64,000 bases of DNA, from the NCBI GenBank assembly GCA_963969345.1, contig OZ017767.1, positions 2,480,001 through 2,544,000 on the forward strand, read 5' to 3'. Each line of letters starts with the position of its first letter. Position 1 is the stretch's first letter. Origin of the DNA: Turbatrix aceti (Eukaryota; Nematoda; Chromadorea; Rhabditida; Panagrolaimidae). The notes below the pieces were generated by a model, which saw only the letters and a list, made by a program, of their open reading frames with translations, ran no database searches and was not told where the DNA came from. Positions 1-10,460 of this stretch are shown here, in pieces. Made by a program: the position numbers and the translations under genes.

Positions 1-2
1 AC

Positions 3-128
3 GGATTACAAATTCGTAAAAGTGAGTGTCCAGGAAACAGAAGTCTTCTGGGCTGTCTGAAGGACAAGGACTACAAAAACAGTGTTTGCGCATCGTTAAA
101 CTTTTCGAATCTTTTGATAAATTCATGA
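3..128 (+). CDS. possible 3' end of an unidentified gene entering from the left
   Basis: A frame open from the window edge ends at TGA 126-128. It encodes a short cysteine-containing tail (ECPGNRSLLGCLKDKDYKN, then VCASLNF). The spacing is loosely like a CHCH-type protein, but not close enough to name. The reverse strand also carries a short cysteine-rich frame here (ATG near 92 reading left), so the strand is uncertain. Base composition is richer in GC than the AT-rich DNA that follows, the main reason to suspect coding sequence. Confidence 0.25.
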   Translation, partial: GLQIRKSECPGNRSLLGCLKDKDYKNSVCASLNFSNLLINS

Positions 129-2251
129 ATTTATTCAAAATGTTTTTTTTGAAAATTGAACACAAATTGGGCTGACAGTTTTAAAATAATTTCATATTTT
201 TTTATATGTCATATATCAGTATCAACAGTGATATTCCCAAAATAATACATAACAAAAAACGCATTTTCCATCAAAAATAATAAAAATAAGGCACCTACTA
301 ACATAAAAAATTGGGCAAAATGAGATGCTAATCCAAGATGAACACAAAAACACGCACAAAAAACAACTCATAAATTCTTGGCAGTAAACAGCGTATAAAT
401 TTTTAACCCCTTGCATTTGTTTTTTATACATGAAACTTATTTTGCATTAAAATTAAATTATTTAGTTGGGTGCAATGCCGCATTGCAGAATTGGGTTTTG
501 CAAACTATGTTTTTACTGCTCTACACGCAGTTTAAATTTTTTTGTCATGTTCGGTCCACATCAGTTTACAACCAAAGCTACTCGCCACAAGTATCACCAC
601 TGGTGATTCACCAGGGTATCACAAGTATCATTCAGGAATCAAAACCTGACTGCAGGAGTTGTAAATCATTTTTTGAACACTTGTAATGTTTGTTTGTTTT
701 AGTATAATATTTTTTTCTGATTATACAATATTTATTGTAACGTGCAGTGAATAAAAATACAAATTTTGTTAAAACGAAAAAACTCGGACATTTTCAAAAT
801 ATGAGTAATATAAGTATTTCAAATACTACAAAAAAGTATTTCAATGAGTTAAACTTTATGTACAAAAACAAAAAAAAATAAAAAAAGAGCATTAAAAAAC
901 GCAATGAGTATGTATCGGGATCGCAGGAAGAGAGCGTCGTCAATCGTAGCTACCTGCGCCATGTCGTTTTTACTACCAAAACTTTGTATGCATTAATTCC
1001 AACGGGTTGATTAAATGTGTTTGACACTCTAAAAATTAATGTATTTGTAGAATGCAGTGTATTTGATACTTCAAAACATATTTATTTAGCGATCAAGTTT
1101 TTTGTTTTTTTTTGTTCGTGAGATACAATGTTTGTTACCACATATGTAGTAGCATCATTGCTTGGCCAATTAAAGTTTTATGAGTTTTTCATTTGAGATG
1201 CCCAAAGATTGCTTCCTCTGCCGTGGACACGAGCACTCAATGCGCAAGCTGGTCGGCGAGTCACACACTACCAGACGTAGGAATACACAATTAATCATTG
1301 TTTTATAATCTCAAAACGTGCATTAAATGTAAAATTAGATCTCAAAAGGCAAATATGAAGTTGCAAATCTCAGGCCATGCAAACCATCTTAGAAGACGAG
1401 CTCACAGAACCCGTATGTACACTCTGTTTGACAGAAAATCAGGACAGTTTTTTTCTTCCCTCTTGCAACTATCGTAAATTCCCCTAAAAAAACGGCGTGT
1501 TGTATTTGTTGGAGTTCGTAGATTTCGATCATGCTTCTGCGGATTTCAGGAAAAAGTTGTTTGTATGTATTCACTCAGTTAGTTTTGAACATCTCAACTC
1601 CATTTTCAAGATTATCAAAAGAACATAACACGTAATTTTTAAATCAAAAGGTTCTAAATCATTTACTCAGTCAGTCACAATAACACCTGAAGTTTGAACT
1701 TCATAATTAAAGGACATTCGTGCTAAAAGTACATCTGCCCTTTGTTTAAAGAAGAATTTTTGGTTGCATCAAAATGCAAGTCTCAACAACCAAATTGTAT
1801 GTACTACACAAATACGTACGTATTTGGCAATTTATCCTAATGTTTTGAATTTCAGGAATATTTGTTTGTTTGTTTTTTTGCAAAAATAAAAAAAAATTAT
1901 TGTTACGCATACTTTGTGAGCAAAAAGCATTATTACGGGGGAGCAAACGAGAGAATCCACTGGGAACGATCCCACACTTCGTCATCCCTCGGGGGATCCG
2001 CAACCTTGACAATGCCAAAACAAATATGTATTTTCATTCCTACCGGGAAATACCGGGTGTTCATAAATGAATAAAAAAAAATTAATGATTGGTACTGTAA
2101 GTCGTCTGTTGGAGGGTATGTTTTGCTGTCAGATAAACATACCAATTGATGCAGTTATTAGGCGCCCGGTTTAATCTTTAAATATTTTTTATTGATGAGC
2201 GCTTTCGGCATTTTTTCATTAAATTAAATGTTTGTTTTTAGAACTACCATA
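129..2251. other. mostly featureless AT-rich DNA with a few exon-like islands
   Basis: No complete gene can be assembled. GC-richer islands occur near 900-965, 1198-1276, 1374-1470 and 1920-2040. The island at 1198-1276 lies between an AG and a GT and opens with ATG; its frame holds DCFLCRGHEHSMRKL, which could be part of a zinc-binding module. The next island follows CTCAG at 1371-1373, but the reading phases do not join convincingly, and both strands are open over most of the islands. They may be exons of a decayed gene or regulatory DNA. The rest is A/T-rich sequence without recognisable structure. Confidence 0.25.
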
Positions 2252-3409
2252 ATGGAAACTTATCATGAAGTTTTTGCCATCTACAACATCGGCGTTGCAA
2301 CCGTAGTTCAGCTCGTTCTTATCAAATCTCTGATATCCCTTCCTAAACTACGCCATCTAGTTCACGTTAATTTTTTTACTGTTTTTGTAACCCAGCACCT
2401 TGCTTTACAAGTAATCATCATTCATACTGTTGTTCAGAATTTAGGATTTTACATAACGGACGACAAAGTTCAAACCAATTTTGTGTTTTACTTTTTAACG
2501 ACACAAATTGCCATGTACATGTATTCAGTATTGTTTGCAAGTATCCAGATTTTGGTCGTTGAACGATTTATTGCAACTATCAAGTACAAAACGTATGAAA
2601 AAAGATCATATCACTTGGCATTCACACTTTCTGCTGCCTTGTACATTATTGCATATACTTCGATATCGCGGTTGTTTATGGCTATCAAAAATCATTGGCA
2701 TCTTATTGTCATGCATCTATCATTTATGATCTTGCACCTTATTATTCTTGTGGTATGCTGCTTTTTATCATAAGTTTTGGGTTAATGTTGGATCAAAAAA
2801 AATGGCCGCGGTTTTTGTTATCCGGGATGAATAACAATTTTTTAACAAATAATGGATCAGTTTGTTTAATTTTAATATTATGGCTGATCGTTAAAAAAAA
2901 TTAAAATTGTGATAAAGAAAACACCAGAATAGATATCGAGTTCATCAGTTTAATACTTTTTTAGGGAACAAAGATCCTATTCCACGTCAATAAGCGAATG
3001 CAAAAGTTAACATTTAATTCATCAATTATTCTTACTCAACGTTATCAGGTCAGTCTTCGCTAATTTACCCCCACCCATATTTTAATTTTTTTTAATTTTT
3101 CAGATATCCGAAAACCTGCGAACAATCATTCGTGGCACACCTTTTCTCGTCGGAGGAAATATTGCATTGTTTGGTATTTCTACTCTGGCTACCATCGTTC
3201 GCTTGTATAATTCCAACAAAGATCAAATTTTTACTCGACAACTTGTTTCCGCTCTTTTCCTCACAATTATGATTGTGGCATATGCCATTGCGCATGTAGC
3301 TTTGAAGGCTGTTTTTGCTATACCTCAATTCTCATGCAAGAATCAACAATCTGTAAAACCGAATCAGATTGGGGATGCATATTTTCAACAATTTCGGGCA
3401 AGTTGGTAA
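2252..3409 (+). CDS. Sre-like serpentine chemoreceptor, 3 exons
   Basis: Exons 2252-2752, 2965-3048 and 3104-3409 join in phase 0 to give 296 residues. The ATG at 2252 is preferred over one at 2228 because TTTTTAG ends at about 2241, a likely trans-splice acceptor. The protein is almost entirely hydrophobic helices. After the third helix comes ERFIATIKYKTYEK, the cytoplasmic motif of the nematode Sre/Sra receptors. Exon 2 ends in LTQRYQ and exon 3 begins ISENLRT, the Sre-type loop before helix 6. The C-terminus YFQQFRASW also matches the short Sre tail. Family function is G-protein-coupled chemosensation in sensory neurons; the ligand is unknown. No breaks are seen. Confidence 0.8.
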
Positions 3410-3597
3410 ATGTATGAGACGTTGTTGGACAGTTTTATGTTGGTCATTTGTTGTTTGTACCGAATTTACATAATTAAATACATCACAAACGTTTACAGTT
3501 ATTTTGGCATTTCTAAAAGTTTACAAACAAAAAAATCAACGTACAGTTACGGACAGTTTTTTTACAAATTGTTGACGCAATATCCTTTCTGAGCAGT

Positions 3598-6392
3598 TTA
3601 CATCTCAGAAGGCGAATACGAGCTGACAGAATCCGTGTGAACACTTTGTTGTCGTATTTTTGGCAAATGATAGTACTCTTGTGTTGCTGGAGTAGTGTTA
3701 TCCCTCTTTTTTGAGCTGGAAAAAAAGTGTCAGTTAAAAAATTTTTTACCCCTAATAAAATCAAAACTTACTCTACCGGCGGATTGTACAAAACCGACGA
3801 CACGGCTGATGACTTGATCGATGCCACAGATGAATCTTCCTGTACAGTTGGAATTTCTTCCTCAACACTTTCAATCGTTGCTGCCGATCCGCCGCCCAGT
3901 GTCGATGAAGAACTTGATGTTTTGGATTTTTTAGAATCAGATGATTTTGAAGAATCTTCAGTAGATGCAGATGAGGTAGATTCCGATGATTCAGACGCTT
4001 CAGAAGAACTTTTTGAAGATTTTGATGACGTACCTGAAGCTGAGCTCGAATTTGTTTTGGACCCAGTTTTGGATTTTGAATTTGATTTGACCGATGAAGT
4101 AGATCTCTGACTCGTAGACAATATAGTTTTATCGTTTGAAAATGAAAAACTAGTATTTGGTGAGTTCAGTTTTTGTTCCAACAAAGTTTTTTGAGTAAAA
4201 AGCGACGGTTCATCGGAAATCGACCGTGCAGAAAGCGCGTCAGAAGGCAGCAAAAATGATGACTTTGACAGAGCTAAAGGCGGCCGTGGTTGATCATGCA
4301 GTGTATAACTTTTCCTCCTGGCACTCAAAGAAGTCGGTACAATGTCTTCTGGAATCTCCTCCAGTTCACTGGCGCTCGAGTGTTGGGAAGACATTGGCGA
4401 AAGCAGACTTTCGGCATTTCGGATCTCAACGATTGGAGACAGTTTTCCATGTTTTTCGGCTTCACTAAATTGTTCGGCTTGTTCGTCATCGGTTTGCTGC
4501 AGCGTTTCAAAGAGCGGTGAATTTTCTGGAGATTTGGTTTGAATGCTTGGAACGACATTAGCCTCAATTCTCGATTCCAGTTTAGTTGAATTATTTTTCA
4601 TGGATTTCAAACGCTCATTTTGGATTCCAAGCTTTCCAGAGCTCTCTGCCAGTGATTTTTTCCTCTCTTCAGTCAACCTGGCCAGTCGTTCACGCATTTG
4701 CTCAATTTCCAATTTTCTCATGTTTGTAAATTGTCGAGCAGCGTGAGGATCAACGGGAATGGTAGTGATATGCGGCGGCGGAGGCGGAGCCTGTGCAGTA
4801 CGAGTCATGCATTTGTTCCTTCCAAAAACGTCAGTTTGAGAAGCAGCCGCCCATTTGGCAGCCAGTCGAGCAACAATCACTACGATGAGCTGAAACAGTG
4901 CCTTTTTCTGGTCACCTTCATCGTAGAGGTCTTCTGTCTGGCATTCGGCATCCTGGGTTGCGGCGCTTGTTGTTGCGGCGGTTTTTGTCGATACTTTAGT
5001 TGTCTGAATTTTTACCGATGTCGTTGCCGGCTTTGCTTGTACGCTTGTATCAATTTTTTGAACAATCGGGGTTTGTGTTGTAATGCTCACAGTTTCGGGA
5101 GGTGGTAGCAAGGACGGCAGCTGGTGCCGGACAACAGACAGGTTGATGGCGAGGCAGGGACCTTTGCGGTGAGGAGACGGAACTGTGATCACGCCGCGGA
5201 AGATCGAGTGGGTCTGCAAGAAACAAATTCAGTGTAAAAAATAGATATGAACTTGTGAAATTCTGTTAACATCAGCAATATACTATCAATCAGTGAAATT
5301 TTTAGTTCCAACCAAAATAATGATTTCATATATCATTTTTAAGTTTACACAAAATTGTGCACAAAAGCATCTAAACTCTATTAATTGTGCATGAAATCGA
5401 AACACTATTCAATTACAAAAAAAATCTGATTTACTCTAAATCAGTGTTCCGCTGACTCCGACTCAGAGTCGACTCTTTGACTCTGACTCTGACTCTGAGA
5501 GTCGAGAGTCAGAGTCAGAGTCGAGAGTCGATTTTTACAAAATGACCTTTTGACTCTTTGGAGTCGACTCTTTGATGAAAATTTTTTGAAAAAAATACAC
5601 TTTTATAGCCATTTTTGATGCCAAATGTTTGATTTTGTAAAATAAAAACTCGTTAAAGATGAAAGCACGCAGTTTTAGGCGTTTATTGATGCATTTTTTG
5701 TGAACCTATTTTAACTCGGAGTCAAAGAGTCGATTCTGGGAGTCGGAGTCGAAAGAGTCGACTCTTTCGACTCTCGCCTCTCGACTCTGAGTCAGAGTCG
5801 AGAGTCGAGAGTCGATTTTGGCCAGAGCGGAACACTGCTCTAAATGAAAAATCACACAAGTGAAGAAAATGCACTAAAAAGCCAGTTTATGCATATTTTT
5901 CACAATTGTGAAAATGCATTAAAATTTGTTTTATTTTTATGTAAATGCTTTTGAAAATTTATTACCACTAAAAAAATCGCAGTTAATGCCATCTGAAATG
6001 CATTTTAATATTAAAAAAAAACCCACTGAAAAGCCCACCTTTTTCTCTTCAAATGTAATAAATGACATTCGTGCCGAAAGTACATCTGCACTTTTTGATA
6101 GCGTGACGAAAACGTTGAATCCGAGTTGCTCAGCTGGACAAAAGCAAACTTTCCCGATTGGAAAGTTTATCGCTGAAAATGGATTTTAACTGTAAAACAA
6201 AAATTCAAATAAAATGGTTAGTTTCTTACTGCTACCAGTTTGAAGCAAAAACCGCTCCTTGGAAAAATAAATTTTCTGATCCTCGAATTTGACGCCAATG
6301 TTTTTGATTACCACATCATCGTAGAAAGAACGTTCGGAAGAGATGTTTTCTATTGAGTGGACAACAATTTGGACGCAGTAGATGGTGGACAT
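3598..6392 (-). CDS. serine-rich protein with beta-rich (C2-like?) N-terminus and coiled coil
   Basis: Four exons read right to left: 6392-6230, 6172-6039, 5213-3772 and 3715-3598. Phases agree at every junction, giving 618 residues. The last intron starts GTAAGT at 3771, so the stop at 3768-3770 that ends the exon-3 frame is avoided and a 39-codon exon is added. Residues 1-130 alternate hydrophobic and polar residues like a beta sandwich (IYCVQIVVHSIENI, KVCFCPAEQLGFNVFVTLSK); a C2-type fold is a guess. Next come a proline/threonine-rich linker, a charged helix (NMRKLEIEQMRERLARLTEE) fit for a coiled coil, and long Ser/Lys/Glu-rich low-complexity sequence with many possible phosphosites. There is no signal peptide. 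A cytoskeletal or centrosomal scaffold is possible but unproven. It is divergent from the protease gene at 6844, so 6393-6843 may hold both promoters. Confidence 0.7.
5442..5837. mobile_element. non-autonomous hAT-type MITE, 396 bp, intact
   Basis: The ends are a perfect 12-bp inverted repeat, CAGTGTTCCGCT at 5442-5453 and AGCGGAACACTG at 5826-5837. They are flanked by a perfect 8-bp direct repeat CTCTAAAT at 5434-5441 and 5838-5845. Eight-base target duplications and CAGTG-type ends are hallmarks of hAT transposons. No transposase frame is present. Both arms consist of GAGTC/GACTC tandem units that are self-complementary (about 5453-5575 and 5717-5815), around an AT-rich core. It sits in an intron of the serine-rich gene. 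Confidence 0.9.
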
Positions 6393-6843
6393 TGGGATTC
6401 GTCAGTTATTGACCAGGCAGCGGGGTTAGGCATCCTTGAGAAAGAAAAATGCGAGAGGCGAGTAACGAGGGTGAAGGGGTAGTTATGGCAACCGTGTAAC
6501 CAAATGCATTTTTCATCTTTCACTCAGTTTTTTTACCTACTGTCATAATGATTGTATATTATTAACAAAAAAAACAAATTTTTTTCCAATAAAGTGTTTT
6601 TACTAATATTAAAAAAGCAATTAGTTATAATATTTTTAAGTGAATTTCAGTGATTACTATAAAATACAAACAACCCAGTTGTTGTCCCAGAAAAGCAATG
6701 AGACCAGGGTTGCTTTTTAAATCGACGTTCGCATTACCCAAGTCCAGGAGGGTGACAGATGACCAAGTTCAGCCCTTAATGCACACCGCCGACTGCCTCT
6801 CAAACTAGAACAAAGCTAGAACAAATTGCAGTTCCCCCCAGTG
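6393..6843. promoter_or_regulatory. shared intergenic region between divergent genes
   Basis: This 451-bp gap separates two divergently transcribed genes, so it probably holds both promoters. AT-rich blocks lie at about 6540-6670. A TTGCAG at 6826-6831 stands 12 bases before the protease ATG and could be a trans-splice acceptor. No clear TATA box or known operator can be assigned. Confidence 0.4.
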
Positions 6844-8532
6844 ATGCCTCTCTACCCTGCAGCGCTGTTTGCCCAGACGTGCTGCTGTTGTCTATTGCTT
6901 GGATCAGCGTCTTCCGTTATTTTTCGTAAGGAAGTGGTCCTTGCAGGCACGACGCTCACGAAGGAGCTGAACTTTGGCAATCTTACGCTGGAAGTGAGGC
7001 ACGCGAGTCATTCGGTTTCCCTGGATGATGCCGTCGATCGGGCAAAAAAATTTGCCGCTGTCACGGAGCGAAACGCAAATGGCAGTGCCCAGATGGATGT
7101 TATTATGGTTGGTGACCATTCCTTTTTTCGGGCTTTCATGGCGCTGCACGCAGGTAAGAAAGAGGAAAGTCACCGGGCGGCACTCGTTTACCTGGAAGCT
7201 GTTTTTCTCCAACTCAGGGGAATTTATTCTCAATTTTTGTTTTTTGACCGACTAAAAATTGATTTACGATTGGTAAAAGTTTACGTCATTCGGGATGAAC
7301 TGGACTGTCCCATGCGTGCGTTTTGTACCCAAAATGGGAACAGGTAATTAAGAATGATTTTTTGGACAGTGTAAAAATTGTTTGTCGTTTACAGAACCAC
7401 AGTTAAAACCTGCAACGCTCTAAAAGCCATCGAAGAGCTCATTTCCTGGCGAAAAAAGCACATTGACTCCTTGCCTGGACATGACCAGACAGTTTTCCTC
7501 ACCAAATACGACCTGTCAGCAGGTGAGCGCGGCAGCCGGACCCTCGGCCTCGCTCGGCCCTGGATGCTGTGTACGGATCAGTCGCTGAGCCTCATCGAAG
7601 ACGTCGGCGGCATGCTGACCTCCATCATAGCGGCCCACGAAATCGGCCACCACCTGGGTGCTGCTTTTCACGATGGACAGAACAACACGTGTTCACCTGC
7701 CGACAATTACCTCATTGCCTCGTCGCCTAAGTACACGACTAACAGGACTTTATTTGAAAATGGGTTCCGGCTGAGTCCGTGTTCACAGGAGCAGATTGAG
7801 GATTTTTTGACTACTCCGGAGAGTGCTTGTCTCAACGTGCAGAATCCAGGAATTCGATCAGTGACAAAAAAATATGCTAAAGAAGAATACTCAGGCTTGA
7901 TGGCCGGGGGCAAGAGAAAAATGCCGGGAGAGTACTTTGATGCCACCATGCAGTGCAAGCTGATTTATGGTCAGCATTCTGGAGAATGTCCGGTAAGTTT
8001 ATTACCTTAATTAGCAGTACAGTTATTTATCTATTTATTTTTGCAGAACATGCAGCAAAACTACGACATATCAGACATCTGTGAACGCCTGATGTGCGTC
8101 GATCGTCGCAGGAACCGTCACCAAATCTGCGTGACACAGGCTGTGCTACCGCGCATGGACGGCACACCCTGTGGCGACAACGAAGACATGTGGTGCATCA
8201 GGGGAACGTGTGTCTCCAAACTTGGTGTGCAGAAGAAAAAACTTGGTAAAATGTTTTTTTATAAATATCAGATAATTCAAATATCAGTTTCAGAATGCCA
8301 CAACCTAAACGAGTTGTACTGTCGCCAAATTGCACCTAGCGATGCCAAGCAGCGGTGTGCGTACAAACGATTCGCCAGCGTGTGTTGTGCTCTCTGCCAG
8401 AAGTACAACTCAAAATGGGTTCAGAAGCATCTCTGGGCAAAGGAAAGGCTCTATCGGGGTGGGTCGAAATTGAGATTTGATCGTATGACGAATAATGAGA
8501 CTTTTGATGGTGATAATAAAAATATTGTTTAA
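6844..8532 (+). CDS. secreted M12B (ADAM/ADAMTS-like) zinc metalloprotease with PLAC-like C-terminus
   Basis: Exons 6844-7343, 7395-7992, 8047-8245 and 8294-8532 give 511 residues. The N-terminus has a hydrophobic Cys-rich signal segment. The catalytic domain follows: VIMVGDHSFF starts the M12B fold, and HEIGHHLGAAFHD carries the three zinc-binding His, the catalytic Glu and the Asp typical of reprolysins. Cysteine-rich regions follow, including CVDRRRNRHQICV and GTPCGDNEDMWC, as in the disintegrin-like/Cys-rich part of ADAMTS enzymes. The last exon has a CHNLNELYCRQ...CAYKRFASVCCALC pattern like a PLAC module. A normal ADAM prodomain of about 200 residues is not evident: only about 60 residues separate the signal peptide from the catalytic fold. 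No membrane anchor is seen, so it should be secreted and act on matrix proteins. The ATG at 6844 is used because the frame upstream begins only with TTG. Confidence 0.85.
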
Positions 8533-9913
8533 GAGAAAAAGATATCAGTTTTTATTAATATTTACTAATTGGGTTGACGAAAAGCATTGAAGATACTGAA
8601 AGCATTTCAGTGATTTAATTTTGTGTGCTTATGTCATAAGCCGTTTTAAAAAATAGTACTTCAAACCGTTTTGTAATATTTTTGTCATGTTTATTTACCC
8701 TTTCCAGCAAAATCAACGTTTGCCGGGAGAAAAATTTTGTTAATGAAACTATTTTTTAAGTAAATTGTCTTGCTTTCTGTAAAATTATTTGTAAAAAACC
8801 TTTTTCAAATTCCAGTTTGGCGAATTATTTTTTGCAATTATGCACAAAAACAATTCAAATTTTTATTGTGTATAATACATAAAAAAAAATCACAAACAGC
8901 AAGAGATATTGCATGTTTGCAGCTTGAGAATCTTACCACAGTTATCCATGGCATCCAAAAACATTTGGACATTAAAACAGTGATTAAAAATCATAAAAAT
9001 CATATGCAAATATAATATTTTTGAAAACAGTCACATCAGTTTTAAAGATACAAAAAATGTTGGAATAAATTTTTCTTGTATTGATGGCGTCAACACTAGT
9101 TATAGGCGTCGTACATCAGTTATACAAAGTTTTTTTTTGAGAATAACCCTTATAACTCGCTTTCATGCTTTTCGCTTGAATCAAAGGGCAAAATTGCAAA
9201 TCTGTTCCATAAATTGCACAGTTTGATACATAGTACACACCCCCTTGCAAACTTTTAAAAGTAAACAAATTGTGATAGCTTGTATAAATTCCCGATTGGT
9301 GTCGCTGTGTTATGTTAAGATAACAGGATGAAGACCTGTAAGGTGCATAAAATTCTAAGCGGCTTGTTGCGTTTGACGGAAGAAGGCGGTAGAGGGCAGG
9401 CCGACGGGGTTTTGCAGATTAAAATTCCTCCCCTTTCCCCTGTTGGCTATCAGGGGTACTATTGACGTCGTTGATTACGCTGCGGTTTAATTCGATTGTA
9501 CAAATTGTGAACTTTGCTTTGATTGTACGAACTGTTTGGGCCCCGGCCACCGGGCTCCGGCCTCCGGGTGCAGGCATCGTATTTAGTTTTGTACTATATT
9601 TAAAAAATGTCCGAGAAGATGCGCTTGGTTAGATGATCGCTGATTACATATGCTTGTTGCTGCTGCTGCTGCTGCTAGCGACGAAGAAGAAAGCGACGAC
9701 CTTTTGCACAAATACGCTTTTTTGTATTGAGTCAGTTTGGCGTTTGGTCGAGACCGGTGACTGACCGGAGCATCTTTTAAATTTTATTTAAAAGTCAAAT
9801 TTGTAACATTGTTCAGTTAATAAAAAATAAAAATACGATCATTTTCAAGCGACAGTTTTTACACACCCTTCCCCATCCTCCTTCCTTTGCAACATCCCGC
9901 CTGCGCGTATGTA
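8533..9913. other. non-coding AT-rich stretch with short GC-rich and CTG-repeat patches
   Basis: No gene is supported. Features seen are a GC-rich block with internal inverted symmetry at about 9540-9575 and a GCT/CTG run of seven units near 9657-9676, followed by a GAAGAA-rich patch. Short open frames at 8770-9015 have biased, AT-driven composition and no recognisable domain. Confidence 0.5.
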
Positions 9914-10452
9914 CAGAGTTGTTCAATTCGACAATTTTCAGTGCTCGCTCTGCTCGCGCTCTTTGAGCAACTCAATTTTTCGTGCTCGCTCTGCTCATGC
10001 TCTTTGAGTTCCTAAAATTTTCGCGCTCGCTCCGCTCGCGCTCTTTTATTCTCAGATCGTCTGCTCTTGCTCTGCTCACGCTCGTGAGTTGAGCAGGAGC
10101 GAGCAATGAGCAAACATGGCTCACACATAAAAATGTGAATTTTGAGCCAAAATTCAGTTCCTCACTAAAAGAAAGACCGTATACTCCTTGGAGATACCCC
10201 CAACATCGTGTTTTTGATCGAAATTACCAGTATTTTAGTATTTGTAGCACTAAATTTATAGTGAGCAGTGCTCATTTTAAAAATTTCTCTTGCTCGCTCT
10301 GCTCGCGCTCTTTGAGCAATTCAATTTTTCGTGCTCGCTCTGCTCATGCTCATTGAGCACTCCAATTTTTCGCGCTCGCTCCGCTCGCGCTCGTGAGCTG
10401 AGCAAGAGCGAGCAGTGAGCAGGAGCAATTTGGTGAGCATCGAACAACTCTG
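9914..10452. mobile_element. non-autonomous hAT-type MITE, 539 bp, intact
   Basis: Terminal inverted repeats begin CAGAGTTGTTC at 9914-9924 and end GAACAACTCTG at 10442-10452. They are flanked by a perfect 8-bp duplication CGTATGTA at 9906-9913 and 10453-10460. The interior arms are built of GCTCGCTCTGCTC/GAGCAGAGCGAGC units read in both directions, with an AT-rich middle (about 10110-10260). It has the same design as the element at 5442-5837 but a different repeat motif. No transposase frame is present. Confidence 0.9.
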
Positions 10453-10460
10453 CGTATGTA

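Noticed and set aside
3727..4110. Asp/Glu-rich frame on the + strand
   Set aside because: Exact antisense of the Ser/Lys-rich part of the - strand gene.
9540..9575. GC-rich inverted repeat as a possible structured RNA
   Set aside because: Short, simple GGCC/CCGG alternation; no promoter or tRNA box motifs.
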